Of a stretch of 36,359 nt of DNA, positions 13,930 through 20,689 are shown in pieces. The DNA is from CAZNGF01 sp964572855 (GTDB lineage Bacteria > Bipolaricaulota > Bipolaricaulia > RBG-16-55-9 > JAJCYT01): positions 1 through 36,359 of the forward strand of contig CAZNGF010000020.1 in the NCBI GenBank assembly GCA_964572855.1. Direction: 5' to 3'. A model generated the notes under the pieces. It searched no databases and was not told the origin of the DNA. It worked only from the letters and a program-made list of their open reading frames with translations. The position numbers were made by a program, and so were the translations under genes. Each line of letters starts with the position of its first letter. Position 1 is the first letter of the stretch.

Positions 13930-15182
13930 GCCTCGTCCTGGCGCAACAGGTTGGAGAGGCAACGCGACCCCGACGTCACGCTCCCCTTGACGATCTCGCC
14001 CGGGCCGACCAAACACTTCGAGCCGATCATCACGCCCGGCATGAGCATCGTGTGGATCCCGAGGGCGGTGTTTTCACCCACGAGCGCGCCCAGCGAGTGC
14101 AGGCCCGTGGGGACGCGCGCGCCCTTGACGACCGCCGAAATCGCTTTCCGGTCCACGCGCACGTTGGCCGTGATCGTGCCCGCGCCGGCCTTGGCGCCCG
14201 GGCAGAAGACCGAGTCGCCGAAGAAGCCGGAGTGCGTCGAAGCGCCCTCGCCGAAGGCGCTGCGCGTCACCTCGGCGCCCGCGCCGATGAGGACGTTTCG
14301 CTCCAGGACGGAATTGTCACGTACCAGCGAGCCCGTGCCAACGATCGAACCGGCGCCGAGGTAGCACGGCCCTTTCACGACGGCGTGCTCGAAGATTCTG
14401 ACCTCGGGGCCGATGAACACCCGGCCCTTGACGATCGCGGAGTCGTCGATCTGGGCAGACGGGTCGATGGAGGGCTCGGGGACGAAGCGCTCCAGCATGA
14501 GCGGGACGGCCCTGAGTACGTCCCACGGGTGTTTGAGCGAGATCGTGCGGTGCTCGAACTTGACGAACCGCACCTCGTCGCGCGCCATGCAGCGCGAGAG
14601 CGCGTCCTCGAAGGCGTACTGGTGCGCCTCCACGGCACGGTAATCGTCCAAGAACCCCTTGGAGAGCAGGTAGATCCCCATCACGCGCTGATCGCTGGGC
14701 GCCTGCCCCTGGGCCGGCTTCTCAATGATGCGCGTGGCGCGGTCGCCGTCGTAGTCGAGCACCCCGTAGTGCTCGGGCTGGTCGGTGTGCTGCGCGCTCA
14801 GCACGACCGGCGCGCCGCTCGCCTCCGCCTTGTCGAGCAGGGCGGGCAAAAAATCCTCGGCGTCGAAGTGGTAGGGGTGCAGCAACACGAAGCGTTCGTC
14901 CAGCAGCGGCTCGGCGCACAGGAGCGCGTCGCCCATGCCGTTGGGCTGTTCCTGGACGGCGAACTTGAGCTCGAAGTTCAAGTCGGCCCCGGCCAGCGCG
15001 CGCTCGGCGGCGCGCTCGGGGCCCTGCACGATCACGGCGCCCTCGACGCCGGCGCGCGCCAGGCTCTCCAGCGTCCACTGCAGCAGGGGCTTGCCCATCA
15101 GGACGAACAGGCTCTTGTGAAAACCCTCGGCCAGGGGCCAGAAACGCGACGAGGCGCCGGCGGCCAGCAGCACGGCTTGCAT
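13926..15182 (-). CDS. Sugar-phosphate nucleotidyltransferase with left-handed beta-helix domain
   Basis: Makes an NDP-sugar from NTP and sugar-1-phosphate. 418 aa. Residues 1-235: nucleotidyltransferase fold with the signature LLAAGASSRFWPLAEGFHKSL (listed as residues 5-25), EQPNGMGDALL and RATRIIEKP. Residues about 240-415: hexapeptide left-handed beta helix (VFIGPEVRIFEHAVVKGPC, LGAGSIVGTGSLVRDNSVL), an acyl- or acetyltransferase-like or oligomerising domain. The order is that of GlmU and the archaeal bifunctional ST0452-type enzymes, but GlmU-specific acetyltransferase residues were not verified. A TATACT hexamer lies only 6 bp before the ATG and no ribosome site is seen, suggesting a leaderless mRNA. 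The stop codon lies within the MITE-like repeat. Confidence 0.8.
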   Translation of the reverse strand: MQAVLLAAGASSRFWPLAEGFHKSLFVLMGKPLLQWTLESLARAGVEGAVIVQGPERAAERALAGADLNFELKFAVQEQPNGMGDALLCAEPLLDERFVLLHPYHFDAEDFLPALLDKAEASGAPVVLSAQHTDQPEHYGVLDYDGDRATRIIEKPAQGQAPSDQRVMGIYLLSKGFLDDYRAVEAHQYAFEDALSRCMARDEVRFVKFEHRTISLKHPWDVLRAVPLMLERFVPEPSIDPSAQIDDSAIVKGRVFIGPEVRIFEHAVVKGPCYLGAGSIVGTGSLVRDNSVLERNVLIGAGAEVTRSAFGEGASTHSGFFGDSVFCPGAKAGAGTITANVRVDRKAISAVVKGARVPTGLHSLGALVGENTALGIHTMLMPGVMIGSKCLVGPGEIVKGSVTSGSRCLSNLLRQDEA

Positions 15183-15188
15183 GGGGGG

Positions 15189-15194
15189 AGTATA
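15189..15194 (-). promoter_or_regulatory. -10-like element giving a probable leaderless mRNA
   Basis: TATACT on the minus strand, six bases before the nucleotidyltransferase ATG (15182); transcription would start at or next to the start codon. No convincing -35. Confidence 0.4.
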
Positions 15195-15230
15195 AACCTT
15201 CGTCGGTGGCGCTGCATGGTTGGGGGAGTT

Positions 15231-15255
15231 GTAGGGCAGGCTGAGCCTGCCCTAC
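15231..15255. repeat. Perfect GTAGGG palindrome
   Basis: GTAGGGCAGGC (15231-15241), TGA loop, GCCTGCCCTAC (15245-15255). It lies between two divergently transcribed genes rather than at a 3' end, unlike most other copies in the window. Confidence 0.65.
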
Positions 15256-15303
15256 GCGCAGCGGCGATTCGATTTCGCGCAGGCGGGCCGCTACCATGCC
15301 CGC

Positions 15304-16470
15304 ATGACCCGACTGCGTTATTTGACCGCCGGCGAGTCCCACGGGCGCGGGCTCGTCGGGATTCTGGAAGGCATGCCCGCTGGCGTGCCGCTGGACAAAG
15401 GCCGCATCGACGCCCAGCTCGCCCGGCGCCAGCAGGGCTACGGCCGCGGCGGGCGCCAGCTCATCGAGCGGGACGAGATCGACGTGCTGGCGGGCGTGCG
15501 CTTCGGCCGGACGCTCGGCAGCCCGATCGCCGCGGCCGTCTGGAACCGCGACTGGGCCAATTGGACCGAGCGCATGAGCGTCTGGGACGAGCCCGAGTCG
15601 GTCAAGGCCGTCACTGTCCCGCGTCCGGGCCACGCGGATCTGGCCGGCGCGCTCAAGTACCGCCACCGCGACATCCGCAACGTGCTCGAACGCGCCAGCG
15701 CGCGCGAGACCGCGATGCGCGTGGCGCTGGGCGCGATCGCGCGCCAGTTCCTGGAACACCTGGGGATCGCCATCGCCAGCCACGTCGTGCAGATCCACGA
15801 GGCCGTGAGCGCGTTCGACGCCTTGGACGTGGACGACCTGGCCGCCTGGAACGAGCAGGTCGACCAATCCCCCGTGCGCGCTGCCGACCCGGAGGCCGCG
15901 GAGGGCATGGTCGCGGCGATCAAACGGGCGATGCGGGACAAAAACACCGTGGGCGGCGCCTTCGAGCTCGTCGTGCGCGGGGTTCCCGTGGGGCTCGGGA
16001 GCCACGTGCAGTGGGACCGCAAGCTCGACGGGCGCATTGCACAAGCCATGATGAGCATCCAGGCCATGAAGGGCGTGGGCGTGGGGCTCGGGTTCGAGGT
16101 GGCGGGGCGCTGGGGCTCGCAGAGCCACGACCCCATCTACCACGACGCCGCGCGCGGTTTCTACCGCAAGTCGAGCGGCGCGGGCGGGATCGAGGGCGGC
16201 ATGAGCACGGGCGAGCCCCTGCGCGTGCGCGTGGCCATGAAGCCGATCTCGACGCTCATGCGCCCGCTGGACTCGGTCGACCTGCACAGCAAGGAGCCCG
16301 TGCAGGCCCACATCGAGCGCTCCGACGTGTGCGCCGTGCCGGCCGCCTCGGTCATCGGCGAGGCCGTGCTCGCCCTCACGCTGGCCGACGCCCTGCTGGA
16401 AGCCTACGGCGGCGACGCGCTGGAACAGGTCCAGGCGCACCTGCGCTGGGCGCGCGAACACGCGCTCTGA
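15304..16470 (+). CDS. aroC: Chorismate synthase
   Basis: Last step of the shikimate pathway: converts EPSP to chorismate using reduced FMN. 388 aa, typical. Seen: LTAGESHGRGLVGILEGMPAG (residues 7-27), RRQQGYGRGGRQ, the flavin/phosphate region GHADLAGALKYRHRD, RASARETAMRVALGA (signature 2) and the third signature around SSGAGGIEGGMSTGEPLRVR. The ATG at 15304 is in the family position; an out-of-frame ATG at 15296 is ignored. No clear ribosome site is present. A TACCAT hexamer ends 5 bp before the ATG, so this mRNA may also be leaderless. No other aro gene is adjacent. Confidence 0.97.
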   Translation: MTRLRYLTAGESHGRGLVGILEGMPAGVPLDKGRIDAQLARRQQGYGRGGRQLIERDEIDVLAGVRFGRTLGSPIAAAVWNRDWANWTERMSVWDEPESVKAVTVPRPGHADLAGALKYRHRDIRNVLERASARETAMRVALGAIARQFLEHLGIAIASHVVQIHEAVSAFDALDVDDLAAWNEQVDQSPVRAADPEAAEGMVAAIKRAMRDKNTVGGAFELVVRGVPVGLGSHVQWDRKLDGRIAQAMMSIQAMKGVGVGLGFEVAGRWGSQSHDPIYHDAARGFYRKSSGAGGIEGGMSTGEPLRVRVAMKPISTLMRPLDSVDLHSKEPVQAHIERSDVCAVPAASVIGEAVLALTLADALLEAYGGDALEQVQAHLRWAREHAL

Positions 16471-16482
16471 AGGGGCGCGCGC

Positions 16483-16938
16483 TCACCCCTGCAGGTGATA
16501 GTCCGTCGTGTCCCCCCACGCCTTCTGCAGATACCCGATCTGGCCCCAGTGATAGGCCAGATGCAGGCTCGCGCCCATCATGAGCGCCTTGACCTTCCAC
16601 GTCTGGCCCCAGGGCATCTCGCGCTTTTGGTCCAGCGCGTCGTCGGGGGTGTTTGCGATGACCTCGACGAGCTCCTTGCAGCTGGCCTCGAAGTCGGCGC
16701 ACACGTGCTCCCAGGGCGTTGCTGGGTCGGGATCTGCGGGCGGATCGATCGGCTCGTCGCGGATCTTGGCCGCGAAGAAGCGGTTGGCCCAGCTCATGTG
16801 GTGCGCGATCTCGCGGGCTGAACTCGTCTCGGGGTGCGGTTTCCAGTCCGCCTTGTCCGCCGGCACGTGGCGCGCGGCGTCGTGGAACAGTTCGCCCGCC
16901 TTGCGGGCGCGCAGGCTCTCGCTTCTCTGGATGCTCAT
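16483..16938 (-). CDS. DinB-family putative metal-dependent enzyme
   Basis: 151-aa four-helix-bundle protein of the DinB/YfiT superfamily. Seen: ETSSAREIAHHMSWANRFF, with the first family histidine, and LHLAYHWGQIGYLQKAW, with the characteristic H...H pattern of the C-terminal helix. Members bind a divalent metal and include thiol-dependent transferases; most, like this one, have no assigned substrate. The start at 16938 is preferred because AAGGAG lies 7 nt upstream; the longer frame to 16974 has no ribosome site. Convergent with aroC (12-nt gap) and divergent from the acyl-CoA dehydrogenase gene. Confidence 0.8.
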   Translation of the reverse strand: MSIQRSESLRARKAGELFHDAARHVPADKADWKPHPETSSAREIAHHMSWANRFFAAKIRDEPIDPPADPDPATPWEHVCADFEASCKELVEVIANTPDDALDQKREMPWGQTWKVKALMMGASLHLAYHWGQIGYLQKAWGDTTDYHLQG

Positions 16939-17027
16939 GCTCACTCCTTTTGAGTTTTCCCGCCATGATAGCAAGCCGCCCGCCGGCCCGACACACCGGG
17001 CGCTGCCGAGCTGCGTGGCACGCTCGC

Positions 17028-17056
17028 TTGTCCGGTCACGGACCGACGCCTACAAT
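17028..17056 (+). promoter_or_regulatory. Promoter of the acyl-CoA dehydrogenase-yqeY operon
   Basis: TTGTCC (17028-17033), exactly 17-bp spacer, TACAAT (17051-17056); start of transcription expected near 17063, 18 nt before the ATG at 17081. Confidence 0.65.
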
Positions 17057-17080
17057 CCCGGTGGACGGGAAGGGAGTCCC

Positions 17081-18244
17081 ATGGCATTTCAAGCGGTTGA
17101 TTTCTACAGACTGGACGGGCTGCTGACCGAGGAACAGAAACTCACGCGCAAGACGGTGCGCGCCTTCGTGGACGAGTCGGTCATGCCGCTGGTGACGGAG
17201 GCGTTCGAGGCGGGCGAGTTCCCCAAGCAGCTCGTGCCCGCCATGGGCGAGCTGGGCTTGCTGGGCTCGACGCTTCAAGGCTACGACTGCCCCGGCATCG
17301 ATTCGATCGCCTACGGCCTCATCATGCAGGAGCTCGAGCGGGCCGATTCCGGGATCCGCAGCTTCGCCTCGGTGCAGGGGGCGCTGGTCATGTACCCGAT
17401 CCACGCCTTTGGTTCGGAGGAGCAAAAGCAGCGTTGGTTGCCCGAGCTGGCCGCGGGCCGCGCGGTGGGCTGCTTCGGGCTCACCGAGGCCGAACACGGC
17501 TCCGACCCCGGCGGCATGAAGACCACGGCCGTACGCGACGGCGCCGACTGGGTGCTCGACGGCGGCAAGGCCTGGATCACCAACGGCACGATGGCCGACG
17601 TGGCGGTGGTGTGGGCCAAGGCCGACGGGCACGTGCGCGGCTTCCTGGTCGAGCGCGGGACGCCGGGCTTCTCGGCTACGAAGATCGAGCACAAGGGATC
17701 GATGCGCGCCTCGGACACGGCCGAGCTCTCCTTCGCGGACTGCCGCGTGCCGAACGAGAACCTGCTGCCGGGCAGCGACGGGCTCAAATCGCCGTTGCAG
17801 TGCCTGAACCAGGCGCGCTACGGCATCGCCTGGGGCGTGCTGGGCGCGGCGCAGGCGTGCTACGACGAGGCCGTGAGCTACAGTCAGAATCGGGTGCAAT
17901 TCGGCAAGCCGATCGGCTCGTTCCAGCTGGTGCAGGCCAAGCTGGCGCACATGCTCACCGAGCTCACCAAGGCGCAACTGCTTTGCTGGCGCCTGGGTCA
18001 GCTCAAGGACGCGGATCAGTTGCATCACACGCAGGTCTCGCTGGCCAAGCGCAACAACGCCGCCATGGCGCTGGAGTGCGCCCGGCTCACGCGCGACATC
18101 CTGGGCGCCAACGGCATCACGTTCGACTACGGGGCGCTGCGCCACCTGCTCAACCTGGAGACCGTCTACACCTACGAGGGCACGCACGACATCCACACGC
18201 TCGTGCTGGGCCAGGCCATCACCGGCATCGCCGCCTTTTCCTAG
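17081..18244 (+). CDS. Acyl-CoA dehydrogenase, glutaryl-CoA dehydrogenase type
   Basis: FAD-dependent cytosolic dehydrogenase, 387 aa. It resembles mitochondrial glutaryl-CoA dehydrogenase along its length: LERADSGIRSFASVQGALVM (substrate-binding RS..SVQ segment), VGCFGLTEAEHGSDPGGM, ARYGIAWGVLGAAQ, NRVQFGKPIGSFQLVQ, and the catalytic glutamate E366 in TYEGTHDIHTL. The expected reaction is oxidative decarboxylation of glutaryl-CoA to crotonyl-CoA in lysine or aromatic degradation. Non-decarboxylating glutaryl-CoA dehydrogenases and general acyl-CoA dehydrogenases are alternatives. The ATG at 17081 has AAGGGAG 5 nt upstream and the good promoter at 17028; longer frames into the DinB gene are rejected. 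No electron-transfer flavoprotein gene is adjacent. Confidence 0.85.
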   Translation: MAFQAVDFYRLDGLLTEEQKLTRKTVRAFVDESVMPLVTEAFEAGEFPKQLVPAMGELGLLGSTLQGYDCPGIDSIAYGLIMQELERADSGIRSFASVQGALVMYPIHAFGSEEQKQRWLPELAAGRAVGCFGLTEAEHGSDPGGMKTTAVRDGADWVLDGGKAWITNGTMADVAVVWAKADGHVRGFLVERGTPGFSATKIEHKGSMRASDTAELSFADCRVPNENLLPGSDGLKSPLQCLNQARYGIAWGVLGAAQACYDEAVSYSQNRVQFGKPIGSFQLVQAKLAHMLTELTKAQLLCWRLGQLKDADQLHHTQVSLAKRNNAAMALECARLTRDILGANGITFDYGALRHLLNLETVYTYEGTHDIHTLVLGQAITGIAAFS

Positions 18245-18252
18245 GAGGAACC

Positions 18253-18696
18253 GTGGGGTATCAGGAACAACTGCACAAGGACCTGTCGGCCGCCACCAAG
18301 GCCGGCGACAAGACGCGCCGCGACACGATTCGACTCCTGCTGACCGCGCTCACCAACGAGGAGGTGGCCCTCAACGTCGCCGAGCTGGACCAAGAGCAGT
18401 TCACCGCCGTGGTCCAGCGCGAGGCCAAGAAACGGCGCGAGTCGATTGAGGCCTATCGCGGGGCCGGCCGCGAGGAGCGCGCGGCGGGCGAGGAAGCCGA
18501 GCTGAAGGTGCTGGAGGGCTACCTGCCCGAGCAGCTGGGCGAGGACGAGATCGAGCGCGTCGTGCGCGAGGTGATCGATAAGCTGCCCGGGGAACCGGCC
18601 ATGGGCCAAGTCATGGGGCAGGCCATGGGCCGGCTCAAGGGCAAGGCCGACGGTGCCACGGTGCGCAAGGTCGTCGAGCGCCTGGTGAACGGCTAA
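18253..18696 (+). CDS. YqeY/GatB-tail family protein
   Basis: 147-aa cytosolic protein of the YqeY family, related to the C-terminal tRNA-binding tail of GatB. Seen: helical N-terminal part (LHKDLSAATKAGDKTRRDTIRLLLTAL), RREAKKRRESIEAYRGAGRE-like basic helix, LKVLEGYLPEQLGEDEIE (family hallmark YLP.QL), and GQVMGQAMGRLKGKADGATV (G.VM......KG..DG). The start is GTG at 18253 with TAGGAGG 5 nt upstream, 8 nt after the dehydrogenase stop, so the two are co-transcribed. YqeY proteins are thought to associate with tRNA or amidotransferase functions; no link to the dehydrogenase is known. Confidence 0.9.
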   Translation: MGYQEQLHKDLSAATKAGDKTRRDTIRLLLTALTNEEVALNVAELDQEQFTAVVQREAKKRRESIEAYRGAGREERAAGEEAELKVLEGYLPEQLGEDEIERVVREVIDKLPGEPAMGQVMGQAMGRLKGKADGATVRKVVERLVNG

Positions 18697-18908
18697 GGCG
18701 CGAGCAGCGAACGGACCGCTTCCACGAAGGACTCAGCGATCAGGTTCTCGACGCGGGCGCGCACCACGCCTTCGGTGTCGATCAGAACGGCGCCCTGCGT
18801 CGTTTGGAAGCCGTAGCGTTGGGCCACCTCAAGGCCGCCGCGCAGGAGCGGGGATGATGGCGGACATGGGGGGGCTTGCGCTTTGTCATATCGCTCCCGC
18901 GCGTTCGG
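18693..18908 (-). pseudogene. Remnant of a peroxiredoxin/redoxin C-terminus
   Basis: Between two in-frame stops this minus-strand frame encodes 71 residues ending in LEVAQRYGFQTTQGAVLIDT and EGVVRARVENLIAESF. This matches the C-terminal half of AhpC/TSA or TlpA-like redoxins (…vA..YG....p..vlID..G.vr...). The N-terminal half with the catalytic cysteine and any plausible start are missing, and further upstream sequence does not continue the fold. The stop overlaps the end of yqeY. It reads as a decayed gene. Confidence 0.55.
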
Positions 18909-19021
18909 TTATGTTCGAGACGAAAGGGGGGACGACGGCCGACGCGCTCGGGCAAATCCCGCCGCGGGCTTGCCGCATGTCTTTGGCGTGAGGGCGAGGG
19001 TGCGTGCGATGGTTTATCCTG

Positions 19022-19027
19022 TATAAT
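19022..19027 (+). promoter_or_regulatory. Consensus -10 upstream of the candidate structured RNA
   Basis: Perfect TATAAT within CTGTATAATAGG in a stretch with no gene; no good -35 at 16-18 bp. The predicted transcription start is near 19034, just ahead of a series of strong stems. Confidence 0.45.
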
Positions 19028-19033
19028 AGGTGT

Positions 19034-19303
19034 AGAACGACGCTCGAAAGCAATTAGGCCCCACGGCCCTTTCTTCTAGCGAGATCCATCCCTCTCGCTG
19101 TCCTCTCACCCGGGCCGTGGGGCCTCTTCGTTCAAGTCTGCAAAAGCAAACCCCCACGCGCGCAAGCCGACGACGGACGCTGACGCGTTCGTTGCCGGCT
19201 TGAGTCATGGGGGAGCACACCTAGCATCCGTCCTCATTTCGGCGGCCCGGCCGTCCGCGATGCGGACCCGTGGCTTTGCGCCCCCACCTTGCGGTGGGTT
19301 TGC
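19034..19303 (+). ncRNA. Candidate structured non-coding RNA, about 270 nt, class unknown
   Basis: Gene-free stretch with a TATAAT start signal and an array of stems. (1) AGGCCCCACGGCCC (19056-19069) pairs perfectly over 14 bp with 19112-19125, enclosing AGCGAGA (19078-19084)/TCTCGCT (19093-19099). (2) CAAGCCG (19163-19169) pairs with CGGCTTG (19196-19202); after one mismatch the stem continues for 10 pairs (19171-19180 with 19185-19194, two G-U) to a TGAC loop, and an outer CCCCCA/TGGGGG (19151-19156/19208-19213) closes it. (3) GTCCGC-gat-GCGGAC (19253-19267). (4) CCCACC-TTGC-GGTGGG followed by TTT (19283-19301), terminator-like. Landmarks of tmRNA, RNase P RNA and SRP RNA were not found; 6S RNA is not excluded but its single-rod layout is not evident. 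Confidence 0.45.
19283..19303 (+). terminator. Possible weak terminator ending the candidate RNA
   Basis: CCCACC (19283-19288), loop TTGC, GGTGGG (19293-19298), then TTTG. Stem is short and the T-run only three bases. Confidence 0.3.
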
Positions 19304-19546
19304 CCTGGTCGATGATGTGAGGAGTAGAATAGGGAAGAGCGCCCCCGTTGTCAAACGCGCTGCCCTCATCGCGGGAGGGATTCGACGAAGATCGCGATCA
19401 GGTAGGGCTTGTGCTCGTCGGTGCCCAACGGCGCCAACCGCCCTGCAACGGATCAGGTCGATGCTTGACCCAGATCATGGCGCGCGGGGCCTCCGGCCGA
19501 CTCAGTGGGGAGGCCGTGCCCATCCCGCGGACATCGAGGAGGACCC

Positions 19547-20524
19547 GTGCCCGACCCACAAGCAGCGTTCCGCATGCCATCCGACATCGACCCGCAGTAC
19601 GAACCCTGGCTGTGGCGCGTGGCCGCCGTCGACCTGCCGCCCTTCGAGGCGATCACGCCGGCCCAGGCCCGCGAACAGAACCGCCGCGTGAAGCGCTGGC
19701 TGCAGGACCCGCTGGAGCCCGTGGCGCGCGTCGAGGAGCACCGACTCCCCGGTCCCGCCGGGGAGATCCCGGTCCGCCTCTACGCGCCCGCCGGGGCCGG
19801 GCCGTTCGGCGCGCTGCTCTACTTCCACGGCGGCGGCTGGGTGGTGGGCGACCTGGACACCCACGACCACCTGTGCCGCGCGCTGGCCCGCCGCGCCGGC
19901 GGGATCGTGCTGGCGGTGGACTACCGCCGCGCGCCGGAACATCCCTTCCCGGCCGCGGTCGAGGACGCCTACGCCGCGGCGCGCTGGGCGCACGAGCACG
20001 GCGCGGCCGTGGGCATCGACCCTGAAAGAATCGCGTTGGCCGGCGACAGCGCCGGGGGCAACTTGAGCGCCGTCGTCTCGCTGCTGACGCGCGAGCGCGG
20101 CGGCCCGTCGCTGTGCCTGCAAATCCCGATCTACGGCGTGATGAACCTGGCCTCGTTCGAGACCCCGTCCTATCACGATTACGCACAAGGATACGACCTG
20201 GACCGCTCGCGCATGGCCTGGTATCGCGAGCGCTACCTGAGCGACCCGCAGGACGCCCACAGCCCGCTGGCCTCGCCGCTGCTGGCTGAGGATCTGAGTG
20301 CGCTGCCCCCGGCCTTTGTGGTCACGGCCGAGTGCGACGTCCTGCGCGACGAGGGCGAGGCCTACGCGCGCCGGCTGGAGGAAGCGGGCGTGCCCTGCAC
20401 GCTCAAGCGCTATCCCGGCATGATGCACGGCTTCTTCGCCATGGCCAACGTGCTCGACCGCGCCCGCGAGGCGCTCGACGACGTCGGCACCGCGTTGCGT
20501 GCGGCTTGGCGTGTCACCTCATGA
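19547..20524 (+). CDS. Alpha/beta-hydrolase, hormone-sensitive-lipase (family IV) esterase
   Basis: Cytosolic carboxylesterase or lipase, 325 aa. Seen: the HSL oxyanion-hole motif HGGGW (94-98), nucleophile elbow GDSAGG (S168), acid D264 in AECDVLRDEG, and H294 in GMMHGFF, completing the Ser-Asp-His triad. YRRAPEHPFPAAVED is another family hallmark. The start is GTG at 19547, with GAGGAGG 5 nt upstream; a longer frame to 19505 lacks a ribosome site. No signal peptide. It stands alone downstream of the gene-free region; the transporter operon follows after 165 bp. Natural substrate unknown. Confidence 0.92.
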   Translation: MPDPQAAFRMPSDIDPQYEPWLWRVAAVDLPPFEAITPAQAREQNRRVKRWLQDPLEPVARVEEHRLPGPAGEIPVRLYAPAGAGPFGALLYFHGGGWVVGDLDTHDHLCRALARRAGGIVLAVDYRRAPEHPFPAAVEDAYAAARWAHEHGAAVGIDPERIALAGDSAGGNLSAVVSLLTRERGGPSLCLQIPIYGVMNLASFETPSYHDYAQGYDLDRSRMAWYRERYLSDPQDAHSPLASPLLAEDLSALPPAFVVTAECDVLRDEGEAYARRLEEAGVPCTLKRYPGMMHGFFAMANVLDRAREALDDVGTALRAAWRVTS

Positions 20525-20595
20525 GCAAGATCAATTCCCCTTATGATTCGGATCATTGACCGCGTCCGGGAGATGCACCTCCATGAAGCAGCTAA

Positions 20596-20633
20596 GGGGA
20601 TGGGGATTGTCTCGCCCCTTTCTTGGGATCCCC
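20596..20633 (+). promoter_or_regulatory. Stem-loop in the leader of the ABC transporter operon
   Basis: GGGGAT-GGGG (20596-20605) can pair with CCCC (20615-20618) and ATCCCC (20628-20633), leaving an internal loop. It lies immediately before the ribosome site of the 9-codon leader ORF. Confidence 0.35.
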
Positions 20634-20650
20634 GCAGGAAAGGAGGCAAC

Positions 20651-20680
20651 ATGTGTAGGGGTCCTGAAAAATCTCTGTAA
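20651..20680 (+). CDS. Nine-residue leader peptide upstream of the binding-protein gene
   Basis: ATG TGT ... TAA encodes MCRGPEKSL. Its ribosome site AAAGGAGG (20639-20646) is stronger than that of many genes here, and its stop codon runs directly into the next ribosome site (TAAGGAGG), 9 nt before the binding-protein ATG at 20690. The arrangement fits a translational-coupling or attenuation leader. Its very short length means it could be chance. Confidence 0.4.
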   Translation: MCRGPEKSL

Positions 20681-20689
20681 GGAGGATTT

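Noticed and set aside
14052..16583. Long plus-strand frame of about 840 codons across the nucleotidyltransferase and aroC genes
   Set aside because: It is antisense to one real gene and out of frame with the other; Arg/Ala-rich with no motif.
19366..19452. Minus-strand fragment with HKPYLIAIFVESLPR, reminiscent of the end of a serine beta-lactamase-type hydrolase
   Set aside because: Only 28 residues between stops, no active-site motif, and the upstream sequence does not continue in any frame; too short to support a remnant call.
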